A stretch of 52,702 bases of DNA from Robertmurraya dakarensis (GTDB lineage Bacteria; Bacillota; Bacilli; Bacillales; Cytobacillaceae), in the NCBI RefSeq assembly GCF_900156875.1, contig NZ_LT707403.1:1-52702 (forward strand), read 5' to 3'. The notes under the pieces are model-generated. The model did not search any database, was not told the DNA's origin, and saw only the letters and a program-made list of their open reading frames with translations. A program made the position numbers and the translations under genes. How positions within the stretch are numbered: position 1 is the first letter of the stretch; each line of letters begins with the position of its first letter. Positions 1-8,593 of this stretch are shown here, piece after piece.

Positions 1-7
1 CCAAATA

Positions 8-125
<118 letters not shown>

Positions 126-126
126 A

Positions 127-160
127 ATAAAAAAGGCATCTATTTTGGATGCTTTTTTTT
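127..160 (+). terminator. rRNA operon terminator
   Basis: A short stem (GGCATC with GATGCT, one G-U pair, loop TATTTTG) is followed by a run of eight T. It lies directly after the 5S gene. Confidence 0.85.
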
Positions 161-176
161 GTGCTTAAAAATGGGG

Positions 177-299
177 TTGCGGATATATCGGGTAAGTTAC
201 GGTTATAATCAGATTCTTACGGATAAACCGGGCAAAGTTACGGATATATACAAATTCTTACGGATAAAGCCCAAGAAGTTACGGATATCTCTTTAAAAG
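177..299 (+). repeat. Phased repeat array A: six TTACGG-headed units of 20-21 bp
   Basis: Units begin with TTGCGG or TTACGG at 177, 197, 217, 238, 258 and 279, so the period is 20, 20, 21, 20 and 21 bp. Most continue GATAWA. The unit tails alternate: units 1, 3 and 5 end in purine-rich AAG, units 2 and 4 end in ATTC, giving a higher-order period of about 41 bp. The period is not a multiple of three and no reading frame spans the array, so it is not coding. It fills the space after the 5S terminator. I do not know a function. Confidence 0.8.
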
Positions 300-390
300 A
301 GGTAATTCATATATGACTTAACTTATCTTAGAACTTGTTCTTACCGAAAAAGGTACCTTTCCTCGATAAATTGTCTGCTTCACAAAAATA

Positions 391-530
391 TATCGGTCAG
401 AAAAAGGATATATCGGTCAAAATTTAATTATATCGGCTACTTTTTCGATATATCGGTCAGATTTTAATTATATCGGCCACTTTTTTGAGGATATCGGTAA
501 GTACCCTTGAAATCCCCATCTATCGTCCAG
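391..530 (+). repeat. Phased repeat array B: TATCGG-headed units of 20 bp
   Basis: TATCGG occurs at 391, 411, 431, 451, 471 and 492, and a degenerate TATCGT at 521. The first four steps are exactly 20 bp. Tails alternate between GATA-type and TTAATTA-type, again a dimer of about 40 bp. Read on the other strand the units are TGACCGATATA-like, close to the TTACGGATATA of array A, so A and B look like diverged arrays in opposite orientation. CCGTAACTTCC at 538-548 is the reverse complement of an array-A-like junction. Confidence 0.78.
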
Positions 531-551
531 AAAAACACCGTAACTTCCTTA

Positions 552-586
552 GAAAAAACAAAAAGACCTGTCAACAGGCCTTTTAA
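552..586 (-). terminator. csfB terminator
   Basis: Read on the minus strand: a stem of AAAAGGCCTG and CAGGTCTTTT around the loop TTGA, followed by TGTTTTTT. It overlaps the csfB stop codon region and ends the minus-strand transcript just before array B. Confidence 0.8.
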
Positions 587-786
587 GAGTAAATTTCAGG
601 TGTATTTATTTTTTTTAATTGTTTTATATAATATTTATATTGTGGATCACTTGTATCTGTAGAAATAATGCTTTTTTCGCATTCTGTGCAGATAAAAGAA
701 GTGTACAGATGTATGCCCTTAAACTTCGATTGCCCGCAGACGACACACATTTCCCCAAGCTGATCCTTTGCTAATTGCGAACTCAA
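583..786 (-). CDS. csfB: Anti-sigma-G factor CsfB (Gin)
   Basis: CsfB/Gin is a small zinc-binding protein that inhibits sigma-G (and can act on sigma-E) so that late forespore transcription does not start early. Two CxxC pairs are visible (CVVC near residue 15, CTEC about 21 residues later), and the stretch GIHLYTSFIC plus the ending TPEIYS closely match B. subtilis CsfB as I remember it. A longer frame opens with GTG at 801, but I prefer TTG at 784-786. The GGAGGTGGGG just upstream is then the ribosome binding site, the start of transcription predicted from the sigma-F promoter falls near 800, and the product (67 residues) is close to the usual length of about 64. It is transcribed away from the decarboxylase gene. 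Confidence 0.9.
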   Translation of the reverse strand: MSSQLAKDQLGEMCVVCGQSKFKGIHLYTSFICTECEKSIISTDTSDPQYKYYIKQLKKINTPEIYS

Positions 787-806
787 AATCCCCACCTCCA
801 CACTGC

Positions 807-836
807 TATTCTGCCCGATATCCTTCTATTTTATAC
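807..836 (-). promoter_or_regulatory. sigma-F promoter of csfB
   Basis: On the minus strand GTATA (836-832), a 15-bp spacer and GGGCAGAATA (816-807) fit the sigma-F consensus GYWTA-N15-GGNRANANTW with one deviation (C at the R position). csfB is a known sigma-F gene in B. subtilis. The position predicts transcription from about 800. Confidence 0.75.
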
Positions 837-964
837 AATATTTAGAATATTCTCCTGTTCACTATTTTCCTATTAAAAAGGAAAGATCAATGTTATCTTA
901 TGTTTCAGTATCGCTTTCCTTGTATGTCTTACAGAAAAAAACCAATAAATCTCAGTGAAAGAGA

Positions 965-973
965 TGTTACAAT
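965..973 (+). promoter_or_regulatory. Possible extended -10 promoter of the decarboxylase gene
   Basis: TGTTACAAT is an extended -10 motif (TGnTACAAT). No good -35 lies 16-18 bp upstream. It is the best plus-strand candidate between csfB and the gene at 1022. Confidence 0.35.
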
Positions 974-1021
974 AAAGCCTATTTGATAAAATAAATGGGT
1001 ATCTTAGAAAATGGTGATAAT

Positions 1022-2461
1022 ATGGAACAATATCAAACTCCTTTATTTGATGTATTAAAGAAGCATAGTGAACAACAGCCGATTTCTTTTCATGTGCCAG
1101 GGCACAAAAATGGGTATATACATTGGGATAGAAAATCTGAACCCTTCTACAGGGATGTCCTTTCGATTGATGCAACAGAATTAACTCATTTAGATGATTT
1201 ACATTCTCCGGAGGGGGCTATTTTAGAGGCAGAGAATCTTTTGGCAGCAGCTTATGGCGTGCAGAAAAGCTACTTCTTGGTTAATGGATCGACGGTTGGG
1301 AATTTAGCGATGATAATGGGAGTCATTCAGGAAGGTGACATTGTTTTTACTCAGCGAAATTGCCATAAATCCATTTTGAATGGGCTGCAATTAACAAAAG
1401 CTACGCCTGTGTTATTAGAACCAGAGTATCATCAGCAATGGGGAGTAGCAGGGGGAGTTACAGTTAAAACGGTAAAGGAAGCTTACGAAGCGTTTCCACA
1501 CTGTAAAGCCATTGTATTAACTTATCCTACTTATTATGGCATGGTCTATGAACTAACTCCGATAATTGAGTTTGCTCATGAACGAAATATTCCTGTGCTA
1601 ATTGATGAGGCGCATGGAGCTCATTTTATAGGTGGAGATTATTATCCTGATTCTGCGATAAAAGCAGGAGCTGACGTGGTTGTTCAATCTGCACATAAAA
1701 CTTTGCCTGCCATGACAATGGGTTCATTTTTACATATAAATAGCACTTTAGTTTCTACAAAACAAATTAACCATTATTTACGGATCCTTCAATCAAGCAG
1801 CCCATCCTATCCAATTATGGCCTCACTGGATCTTGCACGTCATTACATAGCAACTTACAAACTTGAGGATCAAAGATATCTAGAAAGTATGATAAGTTCA
1901 TTCAAAGGGAAATTAAACGAGATTAATGGAATTACCGTGCTAACTTATCCTGGTAGTTTTGGTGATCCACTAAAGATAACAATCCAGTCAACAACAGGGC
2001 TTTCTGGATTTGAGCTGCAGGAACTATTTGAAACGGCAGGTGTTTATACGGAGTTAGCTGATCCCTACAATCTACTACTCATCCTTCCATTATTAAAAAA
2101 GGATGCTTTCTACCCTTTTGATGAAGCAGTACAACGGATTAGAAAAGCGCTGGGCACAAAAAACTCGGCGGTGGAAATGGGAAACCGTCATATTCCTAAC
2201 TATTTTAAAAAAAATACATTCTCGACCCTTTACCTGGATCAGATTCAGCAAAAGTCTATTGGCACCGTTCCAATTGAACAAAGCGAAGGCTATATTTGTG
2301 CAGAAAGTATTATTCCTTATCCACCAGGGATTCCAATATTAATACCAGGGGAAGAAATTACGAAGGAAATTGTCGAAAGTATCCTTTTATTATTGGAAAC
2401 AGGAGGGCGGTTTCAGGGCAGTTCGGAGCTAATAAATAGAAAAATCAATGTTTTTAAGTGA
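1022..2461 (+). CDS. yaaO: Orn/Lys/Arg decarboxylase family protein (YaaO-like)
   Basis: A PLP-dependent fold-type I decarboxylase of the ornithine/lysine/arginine group, 479 residues, the size of B. subtilis YaaO. Visible motifs are FHVPGHKNG near the N-terminus, DEAHGAH in the middle and [10 protein letters not shown] with the PLP lysine at about residue 226. The exact substrate cannot be read from the sequence; a basic amino acid decarboxylated to a polyamine or diamine is the family expectation. The frame is open from 995, but ATG 1022 is preceded by GGTGAT and fits homologues better. In B. subtilis xpaC and yaaN lie just upstream; here csfB does. tmk follows after 14 bp, probably in one transcript. 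Confidence 0.9.
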   Translation: MEQYQTPLFDVLKKHSEQQPISFHVPGHKNGYIHWDRKSEPFYRDVLSIDATELTHLDDLHSPEGAILEAENLLAAAYGVQKSYFLVNGSTVGNLAMIMGVIQEGDIVFTQRNCHKSILNGLQLTKATPVLLEPEYHQQWGVAGGVTVKTVKEAYEAFPHCKAIVLTYPTYYGMVYELTPIIEFAHERNIPVLIDEAHGAHFIGGDYYPDSAIKAGADVVVQSAHKTLPAMTMGSFLHINSTLVSTKQINHYLRILQSSSPSYPIMASLDLARHYIATYKLEDQRYLESMISSFKGKLNEINGITVLTYPGSFGDPLKITIQSTTGLSGFELQELFETAGVYTELADPYNLLLILPLLKKDAFYPFDEAVQRIRKALGTKNSAVEMGNRHIPNYFKKNTFSTLYLDQIQQKSIGTVPIEQSEGYICAESIIPYPPGIPILIPGEEITKEIVESILLLLETGGRFQGSSELINRKINVFK

Positions 2462-2475
2462 TATGGAGGAAGTAC

Positions 2476-3111
2476 ATGAACAGCGGGTATTTTATAACAG
2501 TAGAAGGTCCAGAAGGGGCCGGTAAAACAACGATCTTGAATATGCTGACAGAGCAGCTCCAAGCAGATGGCAGGAAGGTCATACAAACAAGGGAGCCTGG
2601 AGGCATTGAAATAGCGGAACAAATAAGAAAAGTAATTCTGGATAAAGAAAATACTGCAATGGACTCACGTACAGAAGCATTGTTGTACGCTGCTGCAAGA
2701 AGGCAGCATCTTGTTGAGAAGGTAAAACCGGCATTAGAACAAGGTTATATTATTTTATGTGACCGCTTTATTGACAGCTCATTGGCGTATCAAGGATATG
2801 CAAGGGGTCTCGGCATTGAGGAAGTATACAGTATTAATTCGTTTGCCATTGAGGGAATGATGCCAAAGCTTACCTTATTTTTTGATATTGATCCAGTCTT
2901 GGGGCTGGAAAGGATTAATTCCAATAAGGGCAGGGAAGTAAACCGTCTTGATTTAGAGGGCATTCAGTTTCATCATAAGGTGAGAGAAGGTTATCATCTA
3001 TTATTAGAAAAGTTCCCTGAAAGAATCGTTAAAATTGATGCAGCTTATTCTATCGAGGATGTTTTTAATGAAGCTTATCTAAAAGTAAATGAGCTGCTAA
3101 GTAGCAATTAG
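2476..3111 (+). CDS. tmk: Thymidylate kinase
   Basis: Phosphorylates dTMP to dTDP with ATP, an essential step to dTTP. The P-loop GPEGAGKTT spans residues 11-19, the [12 protein letters not shown] motif binds the nucleotide, and a Lys/Arg-containing lid follows ([10 protein letters not shown]). The protein has 211 residues, against 212 in B. subtilis. The frame is open from a GTG at 2458, but ATG 2476 has GGAGG 7 bp upstream and gives the usual N-terminus. It follows the decarboxylase gene closely and is followed by a clear terminator. Confidence 0.96.
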   Translation: MNSGYFITVEGPEGAGKTTILNMLTEQLQADGRKVIQTREPGGIEIAEQIRKVILDKENTAMDSRTEALLYAAARRQHLVEKVKPALEQGYIILCDRFIDSSLAYQGYARGLGIEEVYSINSFAIEGMMPKLTLFFDIDPVLGLERINSNKGREVNRLDLEGIQFHHKVREGYHLLLEKFPERIVKIDAAYSIEDVFNEAYLKVNELLSSN

Positions 3112-3116
3112 AAAGA

Positions 3117-3150
3117 ATGCCTTAAAGTTCTCTTTAAGGTATTTTTTATT
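3117..3150 (+). terminator. tmk terminator
   Basis: Stem GCCTTAAAG / CTTTAAGGT around the loop TTCT, then ATTTTTTATT. Confidence 0.85.
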
Positions 3151-3219
3151 CCTGCTTCTATAAAAAGCAATCATGACGTATTCTAAATTATAATTGATTC
3201 TGAAGTGATAACAAATACC

Positions 3220-3228
3220 TGTTATAAT
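3220..3228 (+). promoter_or_regulatory. Extended -10 promoter of darA
   Basis: TGTTATAAT is an extended, perfect -10 box about 40 bp before the darA start. The nearest -35-like hexamer (TTGATT at 3194) is too far away, so the TG extension probably compensates. Confidence 0.6.
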
Positions 3229-3245
3229 GAACATAATAGTAATAA

Positions 3246-3596
<351 letters not shown>

Positions 3597-3671
3597 ACCG
3601 TTGATAGAAACGGTTTTAAGCAAAGATCTTTGGACAAGATTATTAATTTCTAAGTTAGTGAGTGATTATAT

Positions 3672-4676
3672 ATGAAAACGTGGGGGCAGCTTGAAGAGAT
3701 CCAGCCAACGGTTTTAAAAATGCTAAAGAATAGTATTCAAAAAGATCGGTTAGCCCACGCTTATTTATTTGAAGGCATGCGCGGCACTGGAAAAAAGGAA
3801 ATTAGCGTACTATTAGCTAAAAGTATCTTTTGCAGCGATCCAACTGAAGGTTATATTCCATGTGAGCAATGCCATAACTGTAGAAGAATTAACAGCGGTA
3901 ATCACCCTGATATACACTTGATTGAACCTGATGGGTTATCGATAAAAAAAGATCAGATTCGCATGCTGCAGGAGGAATTCTCCAAAACGGCTGTTGAATC
4001 AAAGCAAAAGGTGTATATGATAGTACACGCTGATCGGATGACCGTTAATGCTGCCAATAGCTTATTGAAATTTTTAGAAGAGCCAAGCTCCCAAACTGTT
4101 GCAATCTTACTGACAGAACAAGCTCAAAAAATTCTTCCAACCATCCTTTCTCGATGTCAGGCAATACAATTTAGACCATTATCATCAGATAATCTTATAG
4201 AAAAGTTGATAGAACATGGTGTTGATCAAAGAAAAGCCCCATTAATTGCCCAATTAACCAATAATTTGGATGAAGGGTTAAACCTAAATAATGATGAATG
4301 GTTTGCACAAGGTCAAAAAATAGTGGTAAAATTATATGAAATGCTGCAGAAGGATTCTCTTCAAGCGCTTGTTGCTTTACAAGAGAATTGGTTTTCGCAT
4401 TTTAAAGAAAAAGATCAGGTGGATCGTGGTTTAGACTTACTACTTCTTATTTTTAAGGATTTATTATATATACAGCTTGGAAAGAATAATCAGGTTGTCT
4501 TTCTAAGTGAAATAGATCGGTTAGAGCAGTTTGCTCTCCAATCGTCTGGAAGGCGTCTTGCTGATCAAATGACAGCCATATTAGATGCTAAAAGAAAGCT
4601 GCATGCAAATATGAATCCACAGCTGCTGATGGAGCAGCTTGTGTTAAAGTTGCAGGAGGGATCTTCATTTGTATGA
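3672..4676 (+). CDS. holB: DNA polymerase III delta' subunit
   Basis: Clamp-loader subunit of the replicative polymerase. The AAA+ Walker A motif GMRGTGKK lies at residues 35-42, the zinc module with four cysteines follows (FC, then PCEQCHNC), then the PNAANSLLKFLEEP-like helicase-loader signature and the sensor motif LSRCQ. Length 334 is normal. The start ATG has only a weak ribosome binding site (GTGAGTGAT). It overlaps the following ricT by 8 bp, so the two are translationally coupled. Confidence 0.93.
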   Translation: MKTWGQLEEIQPTVLKMLKNSIQKDRLAHAYLFEGMRGTGKKEISVLLAKSIFCSDPTEGYIPCEQCHNCRRINSGNHPDIHLIEPDGLSIKKDQIRMLQEEFSKTAVESKQKVYMIVHADRMTVNAANSLLKFLEEPSSQTVAILLTEQAQKILPTILSRCQAIQFRPLSSDNLIEKLIEHGVDQRKAPLIAQLTNNLDEGLNLNNDEWFAQGQKIVVKLYEMLQKDSLQALVALQENWFSHFKEKDQVDRGLDLLLLIFKDLLYIQLGKNNQVVFLSEIDRLEQFALQSSGRRLADQMTAILDAKRKLHANMNPQLLMEQLVLKLQEGSSFV

Positions 4677-5478
4677 TGTAGTAGGTGTACGCTTTAAAAA
4701 GGCGGGTAAAATATATTATTTTGATCCAGGCGAGCTTTTGATTCAAAAGGACGACTTCGTCATCGTAGAAACCGTAAGAGGTGTTGAATACGGCAAGGTA
4801 GTTATTGGACCTAAAAAGGTTGGAGAAAATGATGTTGTCTTGCCTTTAAAGAAAGTCCTGCGAATTGCAGATCAAAAGGATCGTCTTATTGTTGAAGAAA
4901 ATAAGCAATCTGCTAAAGAAGCTTATGATATTTGTATAGAAAAGGTTGGGACACATCAGCTGGAAATGAAGCTTGTTGATGTCGAATACACCTTTGATCG
5001 TAATAAAGTTATTTTTTATTTTACAGCCGATGGAAGAGTTGATTTTAGAGAGCTCGTCAAGGACTTGGCTGCCATTTTTAGAACGAGAATTGAATTGCGT
5101 CAGATTGGTGTTCGTGATGAAGCGAAGATGCTTGGGGGAATTGGACCTTGCGGGCGCATGTTATGCTGTTCGAGTTTCCTAGGAGACTTTGAACCAGTTT
5201 CTATAAAAATGGCAAAAGATCAAAACCTTTCTCTGAATCCAACAAAAATCTCTGGATTATGTGGTCGTCTAATGTGCTGTTTAAAATATGAAAATGATGA
5301 ATATGAAAGTGCAAAAGAACAGCTTCCTGATCTAGGTGAAATGATTGGCACTCCAGATGGAGTCGGAAAAGTTGTTGGATTGAACATTTTAGAACGAATC
5401 CTTCAAGTAGAGATTGCTGATCAAGAGAGAATCCTCGAATATACGCTAGATGAGTTACTAAAGGAAGGCGCTATGTAG
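4669..5478 (+). CDS. ricT: RicT (YaaT), PSP1-domain subunit of the RicAFT complex
   Basis: RicT forms a complex with RicA (YmcA) and RicF (YlbF) that carries iron-sulfur clusters and directs RNase Y mRNA processing; it also affects the sporulation phosphorelay, biofilm formation and competence. The PSP1 domain covers most of the 269 residues. Cysteine-rich stretches CGRMLCCSSFL and CGRLMCCLKYE are the probable cluster ligands. Translation begins at TTG 4669 inside the end of holB, with GGAGGG 8 bp upstream; the N-terminus MYDVVGVRFKKAGKIYYFDP matches the family. Confidence 0.95.
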   Translation: MYDVVGVRFKKAGKIYYFDPGELLIQKDDFVIVETVRGVEYGKVVIGPKKVGENDVVLPLKKVLRIADQKDRLIVEENKQSAKEAYDICIEKVGTHQLEMKLVDVEYTFDRNKVIFYFTADGRVDFRELVKDLAAIFRTRIELRQIGVRDEAKMLGGIGPCGRMLCCSSFLGDFEPVSIKMAKDQNLSLNPTKISGLCGRLMCCLKYENDEYESAKEQLPDLGEMIGTPDGVGKVVGLNILERILQVEIADQERILEYTLDELLKEGAM

Positions 5479-5506
5479 AATAATCCACATTTAATGAGGT
5501 GGAAGC

Positions 5507-5875
5507 GTGAATAAGAAAGAAATTTTTGATTCAGTAAGTAATATGGAAGTTCAAATAGGACATTTGTATCAACAGCTGGGTGAGTTAAAGCAGCATTTAG
5601 CAGAAATACTCGAGGAAAATAATTCTTTGAAGCTGGAAAATGATCATTTAAGACGTCGTCTAGAACGAACCACGGAAGTTGATCCGATTAAAAAGAAGAA
5701 AGATCATAAGGATAAAGCAAAGAAAACATCAGAAACATCGGTGGATATTGGCGAAGGGTATGATAATTTAGCCCGGCTCTATCAGGAAGGTTTCCATATT
5801 TGTAACCTGCATTTTGGAAGCCCTCGCAAAGAAGGAGATTGTCTTTTTTGCTTATCGTTTCTTAATAAAAAATAA
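5507..5875 (+). CDS. yabA: Replication initiation control protein YabA
   Basis: YabA binds DnaA and the sliding clamp DnaN and limits re-initiation of replication. The N-terminal half (about residues 8-60) is a leucine-heptad coiled coil that tetramerises. A charged linker follows, and the C-terminal zinc domain contains HICNLHFG then CLFC. The start is GTG with GAGGTGG close upstream. It sits 28 bp after ricT in the same run of genes and ends in a terminator. Length 122 (119 in B. subtilis). Confidence 0.95.
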   Translation: MNKKEIFDSVSNMEVQIGHLYQQLGELKQHLAEILEENNSLKLENDHLRRRLERTTEVDPIKKKKDHKDKAKKTSETSVDIGEGYDNLARLYQEGFHICNLHFGSPRKEGDCLFCLSFLNKK

Positions 5876-5879
5876 AACT

Positions 5880-5912
5880 CGGCCTTCCTTTAAGATGGAA
5901 GGCTGTTTTTCT
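5880..5912 (+). terminator. yabA terminator
   Basis: Stem GCCTTCC / GGAAGGC with loop TTTAAGAT, then TGTTTTTC. Confidence 0.82.
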
Positions 5913-5943
5913 ACTTATAAATAGAATGGAAGGATCGGGTAGG

Positions 5944-6687
5944 ATGGTTAATTTAAACGGCGATGAGCGATTGGACTACTTATTGGCGGAAAATATGAGA
6001 ATTATTCAGAGTCCGTCGGTTTTTGCTTTTTCACTAGATGCAGTACTGCTTGCGAAATTTGTCTACGTTCCTATTCAAAAAGGGAATCTTATTGATCTTT
6101 GTAGTGGGAATGGAGTGATTCCTTTGTTTTTGAGTACTAGAACGAAGGGGAGAATCACGGGAGTAGAAATCCAAGAACGTCTCTACGATATGGCTACCCG
6201 AAGCATTGAATATAATGGGTTGCAGGATAGGCTGAAGATGATTCATGGTGATATTAAGGAGATGCCAAAATTTCTAGGGAAAGAAAAATTTGATGTGGTG
6301 ACCTGTAATCCACCATATTTCCCAACACCATCTAAGGATGAAATAAATGGGAACGAACATCTAGCAATTGCACGTCATGAAATTTTATGTACACTTGAGG
6401 ATGCCATTCGTGCTGCCAGCGAATTAGTGAAGCAGGGAGGTAAAGCAGCTTTTGTTCACCGGCCTGGCCGTTTGCTTGATATCGTTTCCTTGATGCGAAG
6501 CTACCGCCTTGAGCCAAAGAGAATACAATTGGTCTATCCAAAGCAAGGAAAAGAAGCCAATACTTTGTTAGTGGAAGCTATTAAAGATGGAAGTCCAGAC
6601 TTAAAGATTCTCCCGCCCTTATTTGTATATGATCATGATAATGAGTACACTCCTGAAGTAAAGGAAATTTTGTATGGAAAAGCATGA
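5944..6687 (+). CDS. trmN6: tRNA(1)Val (adenine37-N6)-methyltransferase-like protein (YabB/TrmN6)
   Basis: A Rossmann-fold SAM-dependent methyltransferase. Motif I is [10 protein letters not shown] at residues 51-60 and the catalytic NPPY, typical of N6-adenine methylation, is at residues 122-125. The tRNA target is inferred from the family. ATG 5944 is chosen over the in-frame ATG at 5926 because GGAAGGA lies 9 bp upstream and the N-terminus [16 protein letters not shown] matches YabB; that gives 247 residues. Its last 14 bp overlap yazA. Confidence 0.9.
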   Translation: MVNLNGDERLDYLLAENMRIIQSPSVFAFSLDAVLLAKFVYVPIQKGNLIDLCSGNGVIPLFLSTRTKGRITGVEIQERLYDMATRSIEYNGLQDRLKMIHGDIKEMPKFLGKEKFDVVTCNPPYFPTPSKDEINGNEHLAIARHEILCTLEDAIRAASELVKQGGKAAFVHRPGRLLDIVSLMRSYRLEPKRIQLVYPKQGKEANTLLVEAIKDGSPDLKILPPLFVYDHDNEYTPEVKEILYGKA

Positions 6688-6964
6688 TGAACATTATTTT
6701 TATGTTTTGTCATGCAGGGATGGGAGTTTTTATGCTGGATATACCAATAATATAGAAAGAAGAATAAAACAGCATAATGAAGGAAAAGGAGCCAAGTATA
6801 CGAAAGGCAGGGGTCCAGTTTCTCTTTTGTACTCAAAGATTTTTAATAATAAGAGTGATGCACTAAAAGCAGAATATGAATTTAAGCAGTGGCCTCGCAG
6901 GAAAAAAGAAGCGTTTTTAATAAAAGAAACAGGTGGTATTTATGTGGCAGCAAAAAAGCTTTGA
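6674..6964 (+). CDS. yazA: GIY-YIG nuclease-fold protein YazA (UPF0213)
   Basis: Small single-domain GIY-YIG protein of 96 residues. The signature appears as FYVLSC then [25 protein letters not shown]. The cellular substrate is not known; related stand-alone GIY-YIG proteins act on nucleic acids. It starts inside the end of trmN6 and overlaps the first bases of rsmI, so trmN6-yazA-rsmI are tightly coupled. Confidence 0.92.
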   Translation: MEKHDEHYFYVLSCRDGSFYAGYTNNIERRIKQHNEGKGAKYTKGRGPVSLLYSKIFNNKSDALKAEYEFKQWPRRKKEAFLIKETGGIYVAAKKL

Positions 6965-7817
6965 AAATGAAGAAAGTAAAGGGATTCTCTATCTTGTACC
7001 TACCCCAATTGGCAATTTGGAAGATATGAGCTTTAGAAGCATCCGGCTTTTAAAGGAAGCGGATTATATAGCCGCTGAAGATACGCGAAACACTAAGAAG
7101 CTCTGTAATTATTTTGAGATCGATACTCCTGTTGTTAGTTATCACGAGCATAACAAAGAGAGCAGCGGGGAAAAGCTGGTACAAAAGCTAAAGGATGGCG
7201 CAAAGATCGCTCTTGTAAGTGATGCGGGAATGCCGACAATTTCAGATCCAGGCTATGAGCTGGTAGTTGCAGCAATTGCAGATAAGTTAACGGTCGTCCC
7301 TTTACCTGGGGCGAATGCTGCCTTAACAGCTTTAATAGCTTCAGGGCTTCCAACACAGCCCTTTTATTTTTATGGGTTTCTTCAAAGACAGAAGAAAGAG
7401 AAGAAAAGGGAACTGGAGGAACTGTCGAAACAGACGGCTACTATTATTCTTTATGAATCACCGCACCGATTGAAAGAAACGCTGCAGCTTGTTGAAGAAA
7501 TCTTAGGAAATAGACAAGCAACTCTATGCAGGGAGTTAACGAAGAAATATGAAGAGTTTATTAGAGGAAGTGTCAGTGAACTTTTAAAATGGGCTTCAAC
7601 AGAAGAAGTAAGAGGAGAGTTCTGTATTATCATTGAAGGAAGCAGTGATAATGTTAGTGATAATGAGATTTCATGGTGGGAGTCTTTGTCGATTAAGGAA
7701 CATGTAAACCACTATATGGAAAGTAAAGGGTTATCCTCTAAGGATGCTATTAAACAGACAGCAGTGGACAGGAAGATGCAGAAGAGAGATGTGTATCAAG
7801 CCTTTCATGTAGACTAA
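6942..7817 (+). CDS. rsmI: 16S rRNA (cytidine1402-2'-O)-methyltransferase
   Basis: RsmI methylates the ribose of C1402 in the decoding centre of 16S rRNA. It belongs to the tetrapyrrole-methylase fold: PTPIGNLEDMS (residues 20-30), AEDTRNTKKL, SDAGMPTISDPG and PGANAALTAL are all present. ATG 6942 is preceded by AGGTGG and gives MWQQKSFE, the normal N-terminus; the upstream GTG at 6933 overlaps that ribosome binding site. 291 residues, full length. A bidirectional-looking terminator separates it from the convergent abrB. Confidence 0.96.
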   Translation: MWQQKSFENEESKGILYLVPTPIGNLEDMSFRSIRLLKEADYIAAEDTRNTKKLCNYFEIDTPVVSYHEHNKESSGEKLVQKLKDGAKIALVSDAGMPTISDPGYELVVAAIADKLTVVPLPGANAALTALIASGLPTQPFYFYGFLQRQKKEKKRELEELSKQTATIILYESPHRLKETLQLVEEILGNRQATLCRELTKKYEEFIRGSVSELLKWASTEEVRGEFCIIIEGSSDNVSDNEISWWESLSIKEHVNHYMESKGLSSKDAIKQTAVDRKMQKRDVYQAFHVD

Positions 7818-7861
7818 TCAAGAGCTGCTTCTTTTGGAACAAAGTTAATAAGTGTACAAAA

Positions 7862-7896
7862 AAAAGGCTTCTCATGTTTGAGAAGCTTTTTGTGTG
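7862..7896. terminator. Terminator between convergent rsmI and abrB
   Basis: Stem AAAAGGCTTCTCA / TGAGAAGCTTTTT flanked by A-rich sequence on the left and T-rich on the right, so it can act for both converging genes. Confidence 0.85.
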
Positions 7897-7901
7897 CTTT
7901 A

Positions 7902-8189
7902 TTATGCGTTAACTGTTAGAAATGCATCTTGAATTTCTTTTAGAAGTTTCTCTGCACCTTCACGGCTTAAGATTAACTTTCCATCTGCTAAAGCAATATT
8001 TTCATCAGAAACCTCGCCTGTTACTTGGCAAGTCATATTAGGCTTGTACTTCTTTAAAATAATACGTTCATCATCCACATAAATTTCTAGTGCATCCTTC
8101 TCTGCGATTCCTAATGTACGTCGTAATTCAATCGGAATTACCACTCGGCCAAGCTCATCAACTTTACGAACAATACCTGTAGATTTCAT
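7902..8189 (-). CDS. abrB: Transition-state regulator AbrB
   Basis: DNA-binding repressor of post-exponential genes; its decline after Spo0A activation releases sporulation and competence genes. The N-terminal swapped-hairpin DNA-binding domain KSTGIVRKVDELGRVVIPIE is essentially identical to B. subtilis AbrB, including VDELGRVV and LEIYVDDERIILKKYKPN; the cysteine in MTCQV is kept. 95 residues. Good ribosome binding site GAGGAG. Transcription is governed by the promoter at 8275-8303 and Spo0A boxes at 8241-8257. Likely targets in this window are spoVG, whose promoter lies next to an A/T-rich tract. Confidence 0.97.
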   Translation of the reverse strand: MKSTGIVRKVDELGRVVIPIELRRTLGIAEKDALEIYVDDERIILKKYKPNMTCQVTGEVSDENIALADGKLILSREGAEKLLKEIQDAFLTVNA

Positions 8190-8240
8190 TTTTAAAATCT
8201 CCTCTCAATCTCCTAAAATATTTTTCTCTCTCTATTTAAT

Positions 8241-8257
8241 ATCGTCATTATTCGACA
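8241..8257 (-). promoter_or_regulatory. Two adjacent Spo0A boxes of abrB
   Basis: On the minus strand TGTCGAA (8257-8251) and TGACGAT (8247-8241) are spaced 10 bp apart, 11-27 bp downstream of the predicted abrB start of transcription. This is the same arrangement, almost letter for letter, as the B. subtilis abrB operator through which Spo0A~P represses. Confidence 0.85.
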
Positions 8258-8274
8258 AAATCTTTGTTATCACA

Positions 8275-8303
8275 ATAATAACAGTTATTCCCATAAACGT
8301 CAA
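8275..8303 (-). promoter_or_regulatory. abrB sigma-A promoter
   Basis: TTGACG, 17 bp, TATTAT on the minus strand; transcription would begin near 8268. A second -35-like TTGACA lies at 8316-8321 minus, 18 bp upstream, consistent with the two overlapping promoters known for B. subtilis abrB, although its -10 is poor. Confidence 0.75.
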
Positions 8304-8456
8304 TAATTTTTAAATTGTCAACTTTAGCAAATTTTGGTATACGGTTATTTAGCTATTTGACAACCTTTTTGATGAAATTTGTTCCAAAATAAGCAGTAAT
8401 TCAATCTAAGTAATATTATTGAAATTTCAGTATATCAACCTCTTTTCTCGTCTTTT

Positions 8457-8485
8457 TTGCTCATTATTCGACAAAATTCTACAAT
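8457..8485 (+). promoter_or_regulatory. Candidate plus-strand promoter with a Spo0A box in its spacer
   Basis: TTGCTC, exactly 17 bp, TACAAT. The spacer holds TTCGACA (8467-8473), a Spo0A box, as part of a 17-bp exact copy (8461-8477) of the abrB operator segment at 8245-8261. It would make a leader of about 260 nt ahead of metG. Confidence 0.45.
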
Positions 8486-8593
8486 GTCTCGATCAGCACC
8501 TTAAATAAATAAGAGGGAATAGACAAGCCTTTATTATGGTACATACCCACATTCTAGAAAATGGAAACCTGAACCGTAGATTCATTGATTTTG

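Noticed and set aside
177-530. CRISPR array
   Set aside because: The units are about 20 bp in total, with 6-11-bp conserved heads and degenerate tails; there are no 23-37-bp repeats alternating with unique spacers, and no cas genes nearby.
873-1175. 100-residue minus-strand ORF at the start of the decarboxylase gene
   Set aside because: Mostly antisense to the conserved N-terminal coding region, with a composition unlike a real protein and no ribosome binding site.
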